In this document: positions 24,330-31,920 of the stretch, in pieces
Layout: each line of letters begins with the position of its first letter
Position numbering within the stretch: the stretch's first letter is position 1
DNA from: a virus
DNA: 32,202 nt
Virus record (IMG/VR): IMGVR_UViG_3300035666_000110
Location: 1-32,202 of that record
Strand: one strand, 5' to 3'
Made by a program: the position numbers and the translations under genes
Notes under the pieces: generated by a model
Told to the model about the DNA's origin: nothing
Seen by the model: the letters and a program-made list of their open reading frames with translations, nothing else
Databases searched by the model: none

Positions 24330-25958
24330 TTATGTTAAATCATAGGTTATAGTTGTTCCTGCACCTCCAGCTTGAAGTAAAATAGTTCTGTACACTTTAT
24401 AATCTCCAAGAGACGACGAAGTAAATGAACTTAAAACTCCAAATCCCGATGATTGTATATTGGTTAAAAAGGCTAAAGAGGAGTTATATACTATATAGTG
24501 GTACTTATCTCCAGTCCATGTTATAGTTGTTGATTGTCCAGGATTTGTAACAGTGCCTTTAGATATAATTCCCACATTTCCACCTATAGTAGTATCCCAA
24601 CCTCCAATATTTTCTATTTCATTTTGAGTTAAACTCGAAGATACTGAAGCTCCAGATCTTAGACTTCTTATCTTTGTAAATGTACTAGTTGCCAACGCAG
24701 TAGTAACTAAGGCCGGACTATTATCTGATCCATTAACGCCTGAAGAAGAGTATGATGACGTAGCTCCAAACACTATGCTCGCCGATCCTGTCAATGATCC
24801 TGTAACAAATATGGGGCTTGTTCTAGAAGAAGTTACAAAATTTAATACCCATCCATTTGCAGCTCCAGAAGCTGTCACGTAAGTGATACTTCCAGTCGCG
24901 CCTTGTTCTATTTGATTTGATGATGCTCCTAATTGAATACTAGCTGTTGGGGTTATGGTTGGAGCTCCAGGATTTGTTTTGCTAAGAGTGCCTGCCAAAG
25001 ATGCACTTTGTACAAGAATAGATCCATTCGCTGGATTACTTGCTGTTATTTGTAAAAGATAAGTGTGACTTCCAGAATCCAAAGTTTGATATGATAATGT
25101 AGTACCAACTCCTGTTTGGGCCAATAATACGCCACCTTCAAATATCGAAGCAGATATTAAAGTGTATCCTGCATTTGACCACGCAGCTGAAGCTGTGTAA
25201 TCGTCCAATACTTTATTAAACCTATCAGTTATAAATGTAGAATTAAAAGAAAACGAAGATATAGAGTGAGTGGCTGGATTTCCAAATATAAATTTAAGTC
25301 TACCTGCGGTAAAGTCTACAGCAACGTCTGTAGAATAATCTAATACTTCTATTTGTGATAAAGATTGTAGACTACTAGTAACGTACTGTATATTAGATAA
25401 GTTTGCGTAACTTGAAGATAATGCATACGACGAGCTTATTGCTTGACTCGCAGTTCCAAATAAAGAAGCAGTAACTCCTTGAGTGGCTCTAATTGATCCT
25501 GTAACTACTAAGCTACCAGATATAATAGCCGAACCAGTGAATGGAAAATCAGAAGCACCTCCACCTCCACCGCCTGAACCAGTATTTACTGTTAATGCAA
25601 ATGTAGAACCATTGCCTTTGGTAAAAGTTATAGTATTTGAGTTAACTGATGCTGTTACTATAGCATTGGGCGTAGTAGAAGCTGTAGCTGCAGTAGTTGC
25701 AAACGAAGCTGATGATATGCTTCCTAATAAGAAAGATGCTGTAGCTGCGTAAGAACTACTTAATGCTTGTAATGCATAAGATGCAGTTGCACTTCCACTA
25801 GACGATAATCTTTGTATAGATTCAGAAACGCCATTGCTCTGTTTAAAAAATATTACTCCATCTGTAGTATTTATGGCTAATTCACCTAATGCCAAATCTT
25901 GGACAGTGGGTTGAGTACCTACAGCAGAACTATTTTTTAATATTATTCTAATTGACAT
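24330..25958 (-). CDS. Tail fibre protein with one repeat module (542 aa)
   Basis: Probable tail fibre. The N-terminus, MSIRIILKNSSAVGTQP followed by VQDLALGELAINTTDGVIFF (about 19-38), is the typical phage fibre attachment domain ('i.lkr.......P....l..GELaiNt.dg.iy'). Ser/Ala 'SSYAATAS' repeats follow, then one copy of the NTITFTKG module from residue 108 with a seven-glycine linker. A middle region of beta type carries PTITPTASIQLGASSNQIEQGATGS (about 305-330). The C-terminal 120 residues include KIRSLRSGASVSSSLTQNEI, WDTTIGGNVG and GDKYHYIVYNS, ending in a Gly/Ala-rich strand pair. The leader contains two hairpins and a TATTTATA element 19 nt before the start, so this gene probably begins its own late transcript. 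Confidence 0.85.
   Translation of the reverse strand: MSIRIILKNSSAVGTQPTVQDLALGELAINTTDGVIFFKQSNGVSESIQRLSSSGSATASYALQALSSSYAATASFLLGSISSASFATTAATASTTPNAIVTASVNSNTITFTKGNGSTFALTVNTGSGGGGGGASDFPFTGSAIISGSLVVTGSIRATQGVTASLFGTASQAISSSYALSSSYANLSNIQYVTSSLQSLSQIEVLDYSTDVAVDFTAGRLKFIFGNPATHSISSFSFNSTFITDRFNKVLDDYTASAAWSNAGYTLISASIFEGGVLLAQTGVGTTLSYQTLDSGSHTYLLQITASNPANGSILVQSASLAGTLSKTNPGAPTITPTASIQLGASSNQIEQGATGSITYVTASGAANGWVLNFVTSSRTSPIFVTGSLTGSASIVFGATSSYSSSGVNGSDNSPALVTTALATSTFTKIRSLRSGASVSSSLTQNEIENIGGWDTTIGGNVGIISKGTVTNPGQSTTITWTGDKYHYIVYNSSLAFLTNIQSSGFGVLSSFTSSSLGDYKVYRTILLQAGGAGTTITYDLT
25449..25637 (-). repeat. Fibre-module repeat in the 542-aa gene
   Basis: One complete module: NTITFTKGNG core (a G-N-G variant of the usual G-D-G), Gly linker, FPFTGSAIISGSLVVTGS and SLFGTAS. 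It is closest by eye to the modules in the 828-aa gene, which read almost identically from FPFTGSAIISGS onward. Confidence 0.8.
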
Positions 25959-25971
25959 AATCTTAGCTAGT

Positions 25972-25995
25972 GTTACCTATAAATATACGGGTAAC
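25972..25995 (-). promoter_or_regulatory. Hairpin with TATTTATA in its loop, leader of the 542-aa fibre gene
   Basis: Perfect 6-bp inverted repeat GTTACC/GGTAAC enclosing a 12-nt loop that contains the whole TATTTATA element (25978-25986). The arrangement, stem around the element close to a start codon, repeats what is seen before the HNH gene, although here the 3' arm holds no GGAG-like sequence and there is no U-run. Confidence 0.5.
25978..25986 (-). promoter_or_regulatory. TATTTATA element upstream of the 542-aa fibre gene
   Basis: Coding-strand ATATTTATA with 19 nt before the ATG at 25958, in the loop of the stem above. It is the only copy inside the adhesion cassette between the 828-aa fibre gene and the sheath gene. 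Confidence 0.5.
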
Positions 25996-26000
25996 TATTT

Positions 26001-26024
26001 GTCAATTACTTATTATAAATTGAC
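26001..26024 (-). promoter_or_regulatory. Second hairpin in the gap before the 542-aa fibre gene
   Basis: Perfect 7-bp inverted repeat GTCAATT/AATTGAC with a 10-nt loop, beginning at the first base after the final codon's ATG of the 54-aa gene and overlapping its stop codon. No U-run follows, so it is not a classic terminator. It may mark the 3' end or a processing site of the upstream transcript, just before the element-bearing hairpin. Confidence 0.4.
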
Positions 26025-26188
26025 TACATTGTGCTTTTTATAGTGGATATAGATTCTTCTGTCTCTATAATTTCTATTTGTAATTTAGTTATAGTTTGCA
26101 AATCTCCAGTACTTTGAGCCAATCTCATAAGAACGTGTAAGTTTTGTAATTTTCTTTCTAACACAAGAATTATATCTCTAAGATTCAT
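26024..26188 (-). CDS. Small coiled-coil protein, 54 aa, between adhesin and fibre genes
   Basis: Short ORF starting MNLRDIILVLERKLQNLHVL and ending with a STIKSTM tail. Almost the whole chain is predicted by eye to be helical, with hydrophobic residues at heptad-like spacing (I, L, L, L, L, then L, I, L, I, I), so a short coiled coil or helical hairpin is likely. It fills the otherwise empty gap between the 948-aa gene (18 nt upstream) and the 542-aa fibre gene, and has no competing ORF. Small helical proteins near phage fibre genes can act as trimerisation or attachment aids, but nothing in the sequence proves such a role. No Shine-Dalgarno is visible in its AT-rich leader. Confidence 0.65.
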   Translation of the reverse strand: MNLRDIILVLERKLQNLHVLMRLAQSTGDLQTITKLQIEIIETEESISTIKSTM

Positions 26189-26206
26189 CTAATTTATATT
26201 TAACTA

Positions 26207-29053
26207 TTAATAATATAACATAGTTCTCATTACCTCGGTAGATGTATGTTTTACAAACCATAAATATTTAAGACCGTCTGGACTTGTAAATATTTCCATC
26301 CTATTTCTTATTATTGCAGCACCATTTGCAAATGGCGCCAATCCTGCTCCATGTATCTGATTTGTATTAGTGTCTAAATAGTAAAATCTTAGTGTTGCAT
26401 CTTTAGTAAAGTATATTCTATCTCCACCATCATAAGCGGTCATAGTACCAGTACTTAAAGTTTCTCCCAATGGACTTGCTGCTATAAATTCTACTTTATC
26501 AGTAGATACATCTATAAATTCCCAGTTATTTGTAGCGCCACCGCGAGGGATATATATCCTTCTTCCTCTAAGATCTAAATTTGTTGTATTTTGCACCCAC
26601 TGCGCTTCAATACCAACGCTTCGAGTTGGTTGTTGCATAATAGCATAAGAAGAACTTAATAAGCCAGGGGCAGTTATAGTTCCGAAAGTTAATGTAGTAT
26701 TTGTATTACTTGCAATAGTAGTTTCTTCTCCTATACCAGAACCAGCTAATATTTTTAAACGTCTACCAGCAAAGAAGTTTGTTACCCAACCACTTGAAGT
26801 GATAGCCGTAAGAGGCACACTTTGAGTATAATTTACTAAATAGCTTCCAGAATAGTCTGTTACAAGTGTACCCGAAGCATAGTTAACTATAAAAGTACCT
26901 GGGAATATTAAACTACCTGTTATTAACGAGCCTATACCAAGACTTCCACTAACTCCCACATTAGTTGTTACAGTGAGTAAGTTTCCTGATATAGAACCAG
27001 ATCCAACAAAAAATGCGTTTGTGTCAGTTAGGGTTGTTGCTGTTGGCACACTACCAGTAGCAAAACCAGTATACATACTACCAATCATGTCGGTTTTGGT
27101 CAATATATAGCGAGTAACTCCATTTAGTGGCACAAGTGGTTGTGGCGCAGCAAATACAAGAGAGCTAGAAGTATTAGATACAATACGTGCACTTGCGCCC
27201 GTAGCAATACCATTTGTTGCTATCGTAGACACATTCATGTATAAATTATAACCTGCCCATTGATTTGTTCTCCAGTTCTTAGTAGTATCAACTAAAGTCG
27301 ATAAACTTTGAGAAGAAGATCCAGATGCATTTGGTGTACCTGCCATAGTATATTGAAAAACACTCGCCGATGGTATACTCGTTATAGAAAATGTACCATT
27401 ATAGTTGGCATGTGATATACCTCTAATAGTTATTGGTTGATTAAGTTTAAAAGAATGGCTAACTGCTGTTGTTATTGTAGCTGTTGTGCCAGACGCAGTC
27501 ATAAATGATATTCCTATCGGTTTATTATTACCAAATTGTGCAGATGCATTTAAAGCTATACCGCTCTCTTCGTCTCTACCATACGACAGCAAATCATCAG
27601 TGAGATTTAAGAACGCAATGCTAGACTGACCCCCGATCGCAAAATATGTCTTATCAGGATCTGCTGTTATATTGTAAACTGATGAGCTATTATAAGAAAA
27701 AGAAGAAGATCCATACACTGTAATAGAGCTAGAATTACTCGAAGCTATTGGTAATAGAGTTCCAAATCCACTACCACTAACGATTCTAAGGGCATAGTTT
27801 TTCCATCTATTTAATGGCCAGTTTTTTGTACTATCTATCAATTGATTAAAAGAACCCGAAGTCGCTCTACCAGCATCAAATCCATCTATAAAATATTGAG
27901 ATCCAGAATTTGGTGCCACTGACATTGTCTCATATGTTAATGAAGTTGCGGTGTTGGTTAATATTCTTGCTTGTTGACCTTCGCCCTGTCCACTCCATAT
28001 TCTAACATAATAACTTCCACTTAAGCTACTACTTGCCCATTGATTTACATTCCAAGATTTGCTGGAATCTATTAAACTAGAAGTTGTTGAAGTCTGCGTC
28101 ACTATACCTCTCTCCCAAACAGTCGCTTGATCTCCTGTACGCTCCAGTGATGCATCTGTACCTGCAGAGCGTATAAAATTAGTTAAAGATGTTCTAACAT
28201 ACCATGTATCACTAATTGCGTCATATTGTTGCACACTATAGTTAGAGGTAGCTTGTGAAGAGGCCAATACTATGGCTCCTCCTTCAATTTTAAAACGAGA
28301 AGAACTATCCGGCACAATTGACCATGGAAAATTAAGTGTAACGTTATTTGCTTCTATACTAACTATTGTCTGAACGCCTGCAGTAGCGGCAATAGCGGGA
28401 GAGAATACTGAAGGGATTGCAAAAGGCTCGTACGCTGCATACAATGTGGATCCAAAAATCAATTGATTAGCTGAATTTCCTATTATTCTTCTTACTTGAG
28501 TAGAACCAGCGCCTTGAATAACTCTCGCTTGATATCCTAACCACCTATTAACTCCCCAGTTTTTAGCTGTATCTGTTAATGTTATATCACCAAGCGTATT
28601 TGTAACTGTAGTGGCTATAGCGATATCTTCTACAATTGCATCAGATACGTCTAATATAGTTCTTCTTTGGCCGGCGCCTGTGCCAGAGACTATAGATACA
28701 TCATAACCTACATAAGCTTTGCCAAAGTTAGCAGGTACATACAATGTATTATTAGTTGCTCCTAATACAAATCCCTCAATACCAGCAGACATTAAAAATC
28801 TCATTGTTGAAAAGGTTGTTGGAGGGATTGGTGGAGAAGCTAACTGTATGTATGTATCTGTCCATGTATCATACTTCCAAAAACTAGTAGCAGCATTTAT
28901 ATAGTATATATATCTACCAAAGTTTATATGCATCACAGGATTTAAAGCAGCACAAGAAGTAGATATCGCAGAACTGTTACCTCCTTGAGCTGCTCTTAAT
29001 GGTTCCCATACTGGTAAATCTATTGCAAGTTTATTGTTATTAATTATGGCCAT
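26207..29053 (-). CDS. Large repeat-containing virion/adhesin protein (948 aa)
   Basis: Probable tail-associated structural protein made of repeated beta domains. It begins AIINNNKLAIDLPVWEPLR, then a propeller-like start with NFGRYIYYINAATSFWKYDTWTDTY (about 44-68). A repeated unit 'DT.KNW..N.W.GY.....SG.G.G....I.SNT...L.F' recurs near residues 158, 327, 405, 587 and, more weakly, 755, with a partial unit near 109. A separate small domain, GTTATITTAVSH followed by YNGTFSITSIPSASVFQYT (about 522-570), is a very common insert in phage structural proteins. The C-terminus (RIYIPRGGATNNWEF to KHTSTEVMRTMLYY) returns to propeller-like strands. It is Ser/Thr/Asn-rich, with no signal peptide or catalytic motif. 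It follows the 106-aa gene by 18 nt. Confidence 0.8.
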   Translation of the reverse strand: MAIINNNKLAIDLPVWEPLRAAQGGNSSAISTSCAALNPVMHINFGRYIYYINAATSFWKYDTWTDTYIQLASPPIPPTTFSTMRFLMSAGIEGFVLGATNNTLYVPANFGKAYVGYDVSIVSGTGAGQRRTILDVSDAIVEDIAIATTVTNTLGDITLTDTAKNWGVNRWLGYQARVIQGAGSTQVRRIIGNSANQLIFGSTLYAAYEPFAIPSVFSPAIAATAGVQTIVSIEANNVTLNFPWSIVPDSSSRFKIEGGAIVLASSQATSNYSVQQYDAISDTWYVRTSLTNFIRSAGTDASLERTGDQATVWERGIVTQTSTTSSLIDSSKSWNVNQWASSSLSGSYYVRIWSGQGEGQQARILTNTATSLTYETMSVAPNSGSQYFIDGFDAGRATSGSFNQLIDSTKNWPLNRWKNYALRIVSGSGFGTLLPIASSNSSSITVYGSSSFSYNSSSVYNITADPDKTYFAIGGQSSIAFLNLTDDLLSYGRDEESGIALNASAQFGNNKPIGISFMTASGTTATITTAVSHSFKLNQPITIRGISHANYNGTFSITSIPSASVFQYTMAGTPNASGSSSQSLSTLVDTTKNWRTNQWAGYNLYMNVSTIATNGIATGASARIVSNTSSSLVFAAPQPLVPLNGVTRYILTKTDMIGSMYTGFATGSVPTATTLTDTNAFFVGSGSISGNLLTVTTNVGVSGSLGIGSLITGSLIFPGTFIVNYASGTLVTDYSGSYLVNYTQSVPLTAITSSGWVTNFFAGRRLKILAGSGIGEETTIASNTNTTLTFGTITAPGLLSSSYAIMQQPTRSVGIEAQWVQNTTNLDLRGRRIYIPRGGATNNWEFIDVSTDKVEFIAASPLGETLSTGTMTAYDGGDRIYFTKDATLRFYYLDTNTNQIHGAGLAPFANGAAIIRNRMEIFTSPDGLKYLWFVKHTSTEVMRTMLYY

Positions 29054-29071
29054 ATTATTTATTTTATATTT

Positions 29072-29392
29072 TTATGATATATTACTTCTTAATCCTGTAT
29101 TATACATTATTCTTTGGTTCATCATCTGAAAGTCGTTGTTTGTGTAACCACCAAGGTTACCAATTGAGTTTGTACCTACTGGTAAGGCGTTAGTTATAGC
29201 TGTTACAGCTGATACAGTACCTACAGTAGTAATTGTAGATAATGTTAAACCCGATGTTATAGAGTCTATAGTAATTCTCTGTCTTTGTAAAGAATCTACG
29301 TTAGAAGAAGCTTCTAAAGCTCTTAATATACGTCTCAATAAAAGTATTGAGTCATCTGTTGCAGCATTTTTTGGTACTTGGTTGTAAGCCAT
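29072..29392 (-). CDS. Small protein of the fibre cassette (106 aa)
   Basis: I do not recognise a named function. The first half is helical: DDSILLLRRILRALEASSNV (about 13-32), then DSLQRQRITIDSI. The second half is rich in Thr, Val, Ala and Gly (TITTVGTVSAVTAI), then an Asn/Gly-rich end with YTNNDFQMMNQRIMYN. The layout, an N-terminal 'LLRRi...le' helix with a 'RQR..vds' motif and a low-complexity Thr/Val middle, is one I associate with small proteins next to fibre genes in environmental phages. It lies 3 nt after the 828-aa fibre gene and 18 nt before the 948-aa gene, so the three are almost certainly co-translated from one message. It could be a connector or assembly factor. Confidence 0.68.
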   Translation of the reverse strand: MAYNQVPKNAATDDSILLLRRILRALEASSNVDSLQRQRITIDSITSGLTLSTITTVGTVSAVTAITNALPVGTNSIGNLGGYTNNDFQMMNQRIMYNTGLRSNIS

Positions 29393-29395
29393 ATT

Positions 29396-31882
29396 TTAAT
29401 ATATTATATATTGTGTGTTATTAGAACTTAAGTTTATTGCGTTAAATGGATTATCTATGTTTACTATTGTTCCATCATCTATCAAACTAAAATCTATTGC
29501 ATATATAGTTGCTAAACCATCTATTAATTTTATTATATATTGATTTTTATTTCCTAAAGCTGTTGGTAATATAAAAGTATTTACCCCTTTTGAATTATAA
29601 ATATATGTGTCTCCATTTCCAGAAGGAATTGATATTGTTTGGTTATTAACTTCTATTATATTTACAGAATTTCCTCCGCCTCCGCCACCTGTAACTGTAA
29701 TAGGAAAAGTAGTTCCATCTCCTTTTGTAAAAGTAATAGTATTTGATGATATTGATGCTGTTACTAAAGCATTAGGAGTAAAAGACGCAGTAAAAGCTAA
29801 AGATGCTGTAGCGATGCTTCCCAATAAAAAAGAAGCAGTAAGCGCCAAACTACTAGTTTCAGCTTGACTTGCAGTACCAAATAAAGATCCAGTAATTCCT
29901 TGAGTTGCAATTATAGAACCTGTTACTATTAAGCTGCCAGATATAATAGCAGAACCAGTAAAAGGAAAATCAGAGATGCTTCCACCGCCACCACCGCCAC
30001 TACCTGTATTTACTGTTAGTGGAAATGTAGTTCCATCTCCTTTAGTAAACGTAATGGTATTTAGATTAATTGAAGCCGTAATTATATTAGTTAATGCTAT
30101 TGATGAAGTAACAGCGAAACTACTAGATATTGATTGACTTGACGTAATAGAGTATGTACCTATTGCTAAAAAAGAAGCAGTAGCTGCATTAGTTGCAATA
30201 GAAGCTGTTGCTACACTCATTGAACTCGTCTGAGATACTAGTAAGTACTGGGTAAGCATCGATGCTGTACTACTATTTAATACATAAGCAGGGGCAAAAG
30301 AAGCTGTTTGTGTAAAAGAAGAACTAATTGCTTGACTTGCAGTACCAAATAAAGATCCAGTATATCCCAAAGTCGAGATAATAGAACCTGTTACTACTAA
30401 GCTACCTGATATAATAGCTGATCCAGTAAATGGAAAAGTACTTCCACCTCCTCCACCACCACTACCTGTATTTACAGTAATTGGGAATGTGCTACCATCT
30501 CCTTTAGTAAATGTAATAGTATTAAAATTTACTGAAGCTGTTAAAATATTATTTAAAGCCAAAGATGCCGTTACAGTTCTAGATGAGCTGACAGCAAATG
30601 ATGCACTAAGTGCTGTTGATGCAGTAACTGCGGCATTTATCCATACACTTCCACTTCTTACTAATCCTTGACCAGTTTCAGGACTTATTATTTTAACATC
30701 ATGTAATTCATCTAATTCGAATCCATTGTCAATTCTAACATACATTGAACCATTATTCAATTGTACTCTTAATACTTGACCTAATCTTACTGCGTGTAGT
30801 GGAGCCTGTGGAGCTGAACCTGTCATTGATCCACTTGATGCTAAAAATAATAACTGTCCTGCTGTATAATTAGATGTATCTATACCTAACAACTTACCTT
30901 CTGTCATTACGTAACCAAAAGCTTGATCAGGTATATTTTCATTAGTTAATCCTAAAGTATTAGCTGAATTTGTATCGTCAGTCCAATCCGCTAAAGAAAT
31001 ATTAGCATTATCTCCTGTAGCTCCTGATATTCTAACAACTTTTCCTTTATCGATTTGTACTCCAGTTACATTCTTTACATAAATTAAAACGTCTTGAGCA
31101 TTACGAGCACCATCAGCAAATGAAGCTGTTAAAGCATAAGATGAACTTATAGCATTTAAAATAGAACCGCTAAAAAAAGAAGCTGTTGCAGCAAATGAAG
31201 AAGAAACTGCATACGATGAACTTATAACATTTAAAGCCCAACTAGCAGTTCCAAATAAAGAACCTGTATATCCTTGGGTCGCTGTTATTGATCCTGTTAC
31301 TACTAAGCTGCCCGAAATTATGGCAGACCCCGTAAAAGGAAAATCAGAAGCACCGGCGCCTCCAGAACCTGTGTTAACTGTAATAGGGAAAGTACTTCCA
31401 TCCCCTTTAGTGAAAGTAATAGTGTTTTGAGATACGGACGCAGTTACTAAATTATTCAATGCTATTGATGCAGTAATTGCTCTAGAGGAACTTATAGCAA
31501 ATGAAGCGCTTAGTACGCTCATCGAGCTCGTCTGTGAAGTTAACACGTATGGTGCTAACATTGAAGATGTACTACTATTCAATACGTAAGCCGGCGCAAA
31601 AGAAGCTGTTTGTGCAAAGCTACTTGAATTTGCTTGGCTTGCTGTAATTGCATATGTGCCTGATTGTAAAGTAGATGCAGTTGCGGCATTAGTAGCAAAT
31701 GATGCACTTGCTACACTTCCCAATAAAAAAGAAGCAGTGAGAGCCAAACTACTAGATATTGCTTGACTAGCAGTGCCGAATACTGATCCAGTGATTCCAT
31801 TTGTCACGGTCCAGCTTCCACTGACTACGCCAGAACCACTTATTATTATGGAACCTGATATTACTGGACTATATATTCTCAT
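29396..31882 (-). CDS. Long modular tail fibre protein (828 aa)
   Basis: Probable long tail fibre shaft. Ser/Ala/Thr-rich repeats of the type SLALTASFLLGS, SSSFAQTASFAPAYVLNSST dominate. Four copies of the NTITFTKGDG core start at residues 153, 454, 608 and 714; the first three are followed by a Gly-rich linker and FPFTGSAIISGSL.VTGS, then GSLFGTAS. Between the first and second modules, residues about 262-400 form a different domain (VKNVTGVQIDKGKVVRISGATG, DQAFGYVMTEGKLLGIDTSNY, ELDELHDVKI) that is common in phage fibre proteins. The last 90 residues carry an unrelated tip (INIIEV-like strand, TYIYNSKGVNTFILPTALGN). A segment of residues 85-125 is repeated near 525-560 (FAPAYVLNSST.SML). A TATTTATA element lies 20 nt before the start. 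Confidence 0.85.
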   Translation of the reverse strand: MRIYSPVISGSIIISGSGVVSGSWTVTNGITGSVFGTASQAISSSLALTASFLLGSVASASFATNAATASTLQSGTYAITASQANSSSFAQTASFAPAYVLNSSTSSMLAPYVLTSQTSSMSVLSASFAISSSRAITASIALNNLVTASVSQNTITFTKGDGSTFPITVNTGSGGAGASDFPFTGSAIISGSLVVTGSITATQGYTGSLFGTASWALNVISSSYAVSSSFAATASFFSGSILNAISSSYALTASFADGARNAQDVLIYVKNVTGVQIDKGKVVRISGATGDNANISLADWTDDTNSANTLGLTNENIPDQAFGYVMTEGKLLGIDTSNYTAGQLLFLASSGSMTGSAPQAPLHAVRLGQVLRVQLNNGSMYVRIDNGFELDELHDVKIISPETGQGLVRSGSVWINAAVTASTALSASFAVSSSRTVTASLALNNILTASVNFNTITFTKGDGSTFPITVNTGSGGGGGGSTFPFTGSAIISGSLVVTGSIISTLGYTGSLFGTASQAISSSFTQTASFAPAYVLNSSTASMLTQYLLVSQTSSMSVATASIATNAATASFLAIGTYSITSSQSISSSFAVTSSIALTNIITASINLNTITFTKGDGTTFPLTVNTGSGGGGGGSISDFPFTGSAIISGSLIVTGSIIATQGITGSLFGTASQAETSSLALTASFLLGSIATASLAFTASFTPNALVTASISSNTITFTKGDGTTFPITVTGGGGGGNSVNIIEVNNQTISIPSGNGDTYIYNSKGVNTFILPTALGNKNQYIIKLIDGLATIYAIDFSLIDDGTIVNIDNPFNAINLSSNNTQYIIY
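29672..31426 (-). repeat. Four fibre-module repeats in the 828-aa gene
   Basis: Three full modules at 31426-31241, 30523-30335 and 30061-29867, and a core-only copy at 29743-29672. At DNA level the AAGCT.CC.GATATAATAGC segment and the Gly-codon runs are nearly identical among copies and with the copy in the 542-aa gene. Long similar tracts in one orientation could recombine, shortening or lengthening the fibre. Confidence 0.8.
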
Positions 31883-31902
31883 TTTTTATTTGTTGCGCTG
31901 TT

Positions 31903-31911
31903 TATAAATAT
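31903..31911 (-). promoter_or_regulatory. TATTTATA element upstream of the 828-aa fibre gene
   Basis: Coding-strand ATATTTATA with 20 nt between it and the ATG at 31882, in the 38-nt gap after the preceding gene. No hairpin surrounds it. Confidence 0.5.
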
Positions 31912-31920
31912 CTTTTTGGT

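Noticed and set aside
29672-31426. CRISPR-like or tandem DNA repeat array
   Set aside because: The repeats are in-frame coding modules of uneven spacing with Gly-codon runs, explained by modular fibre proteins.
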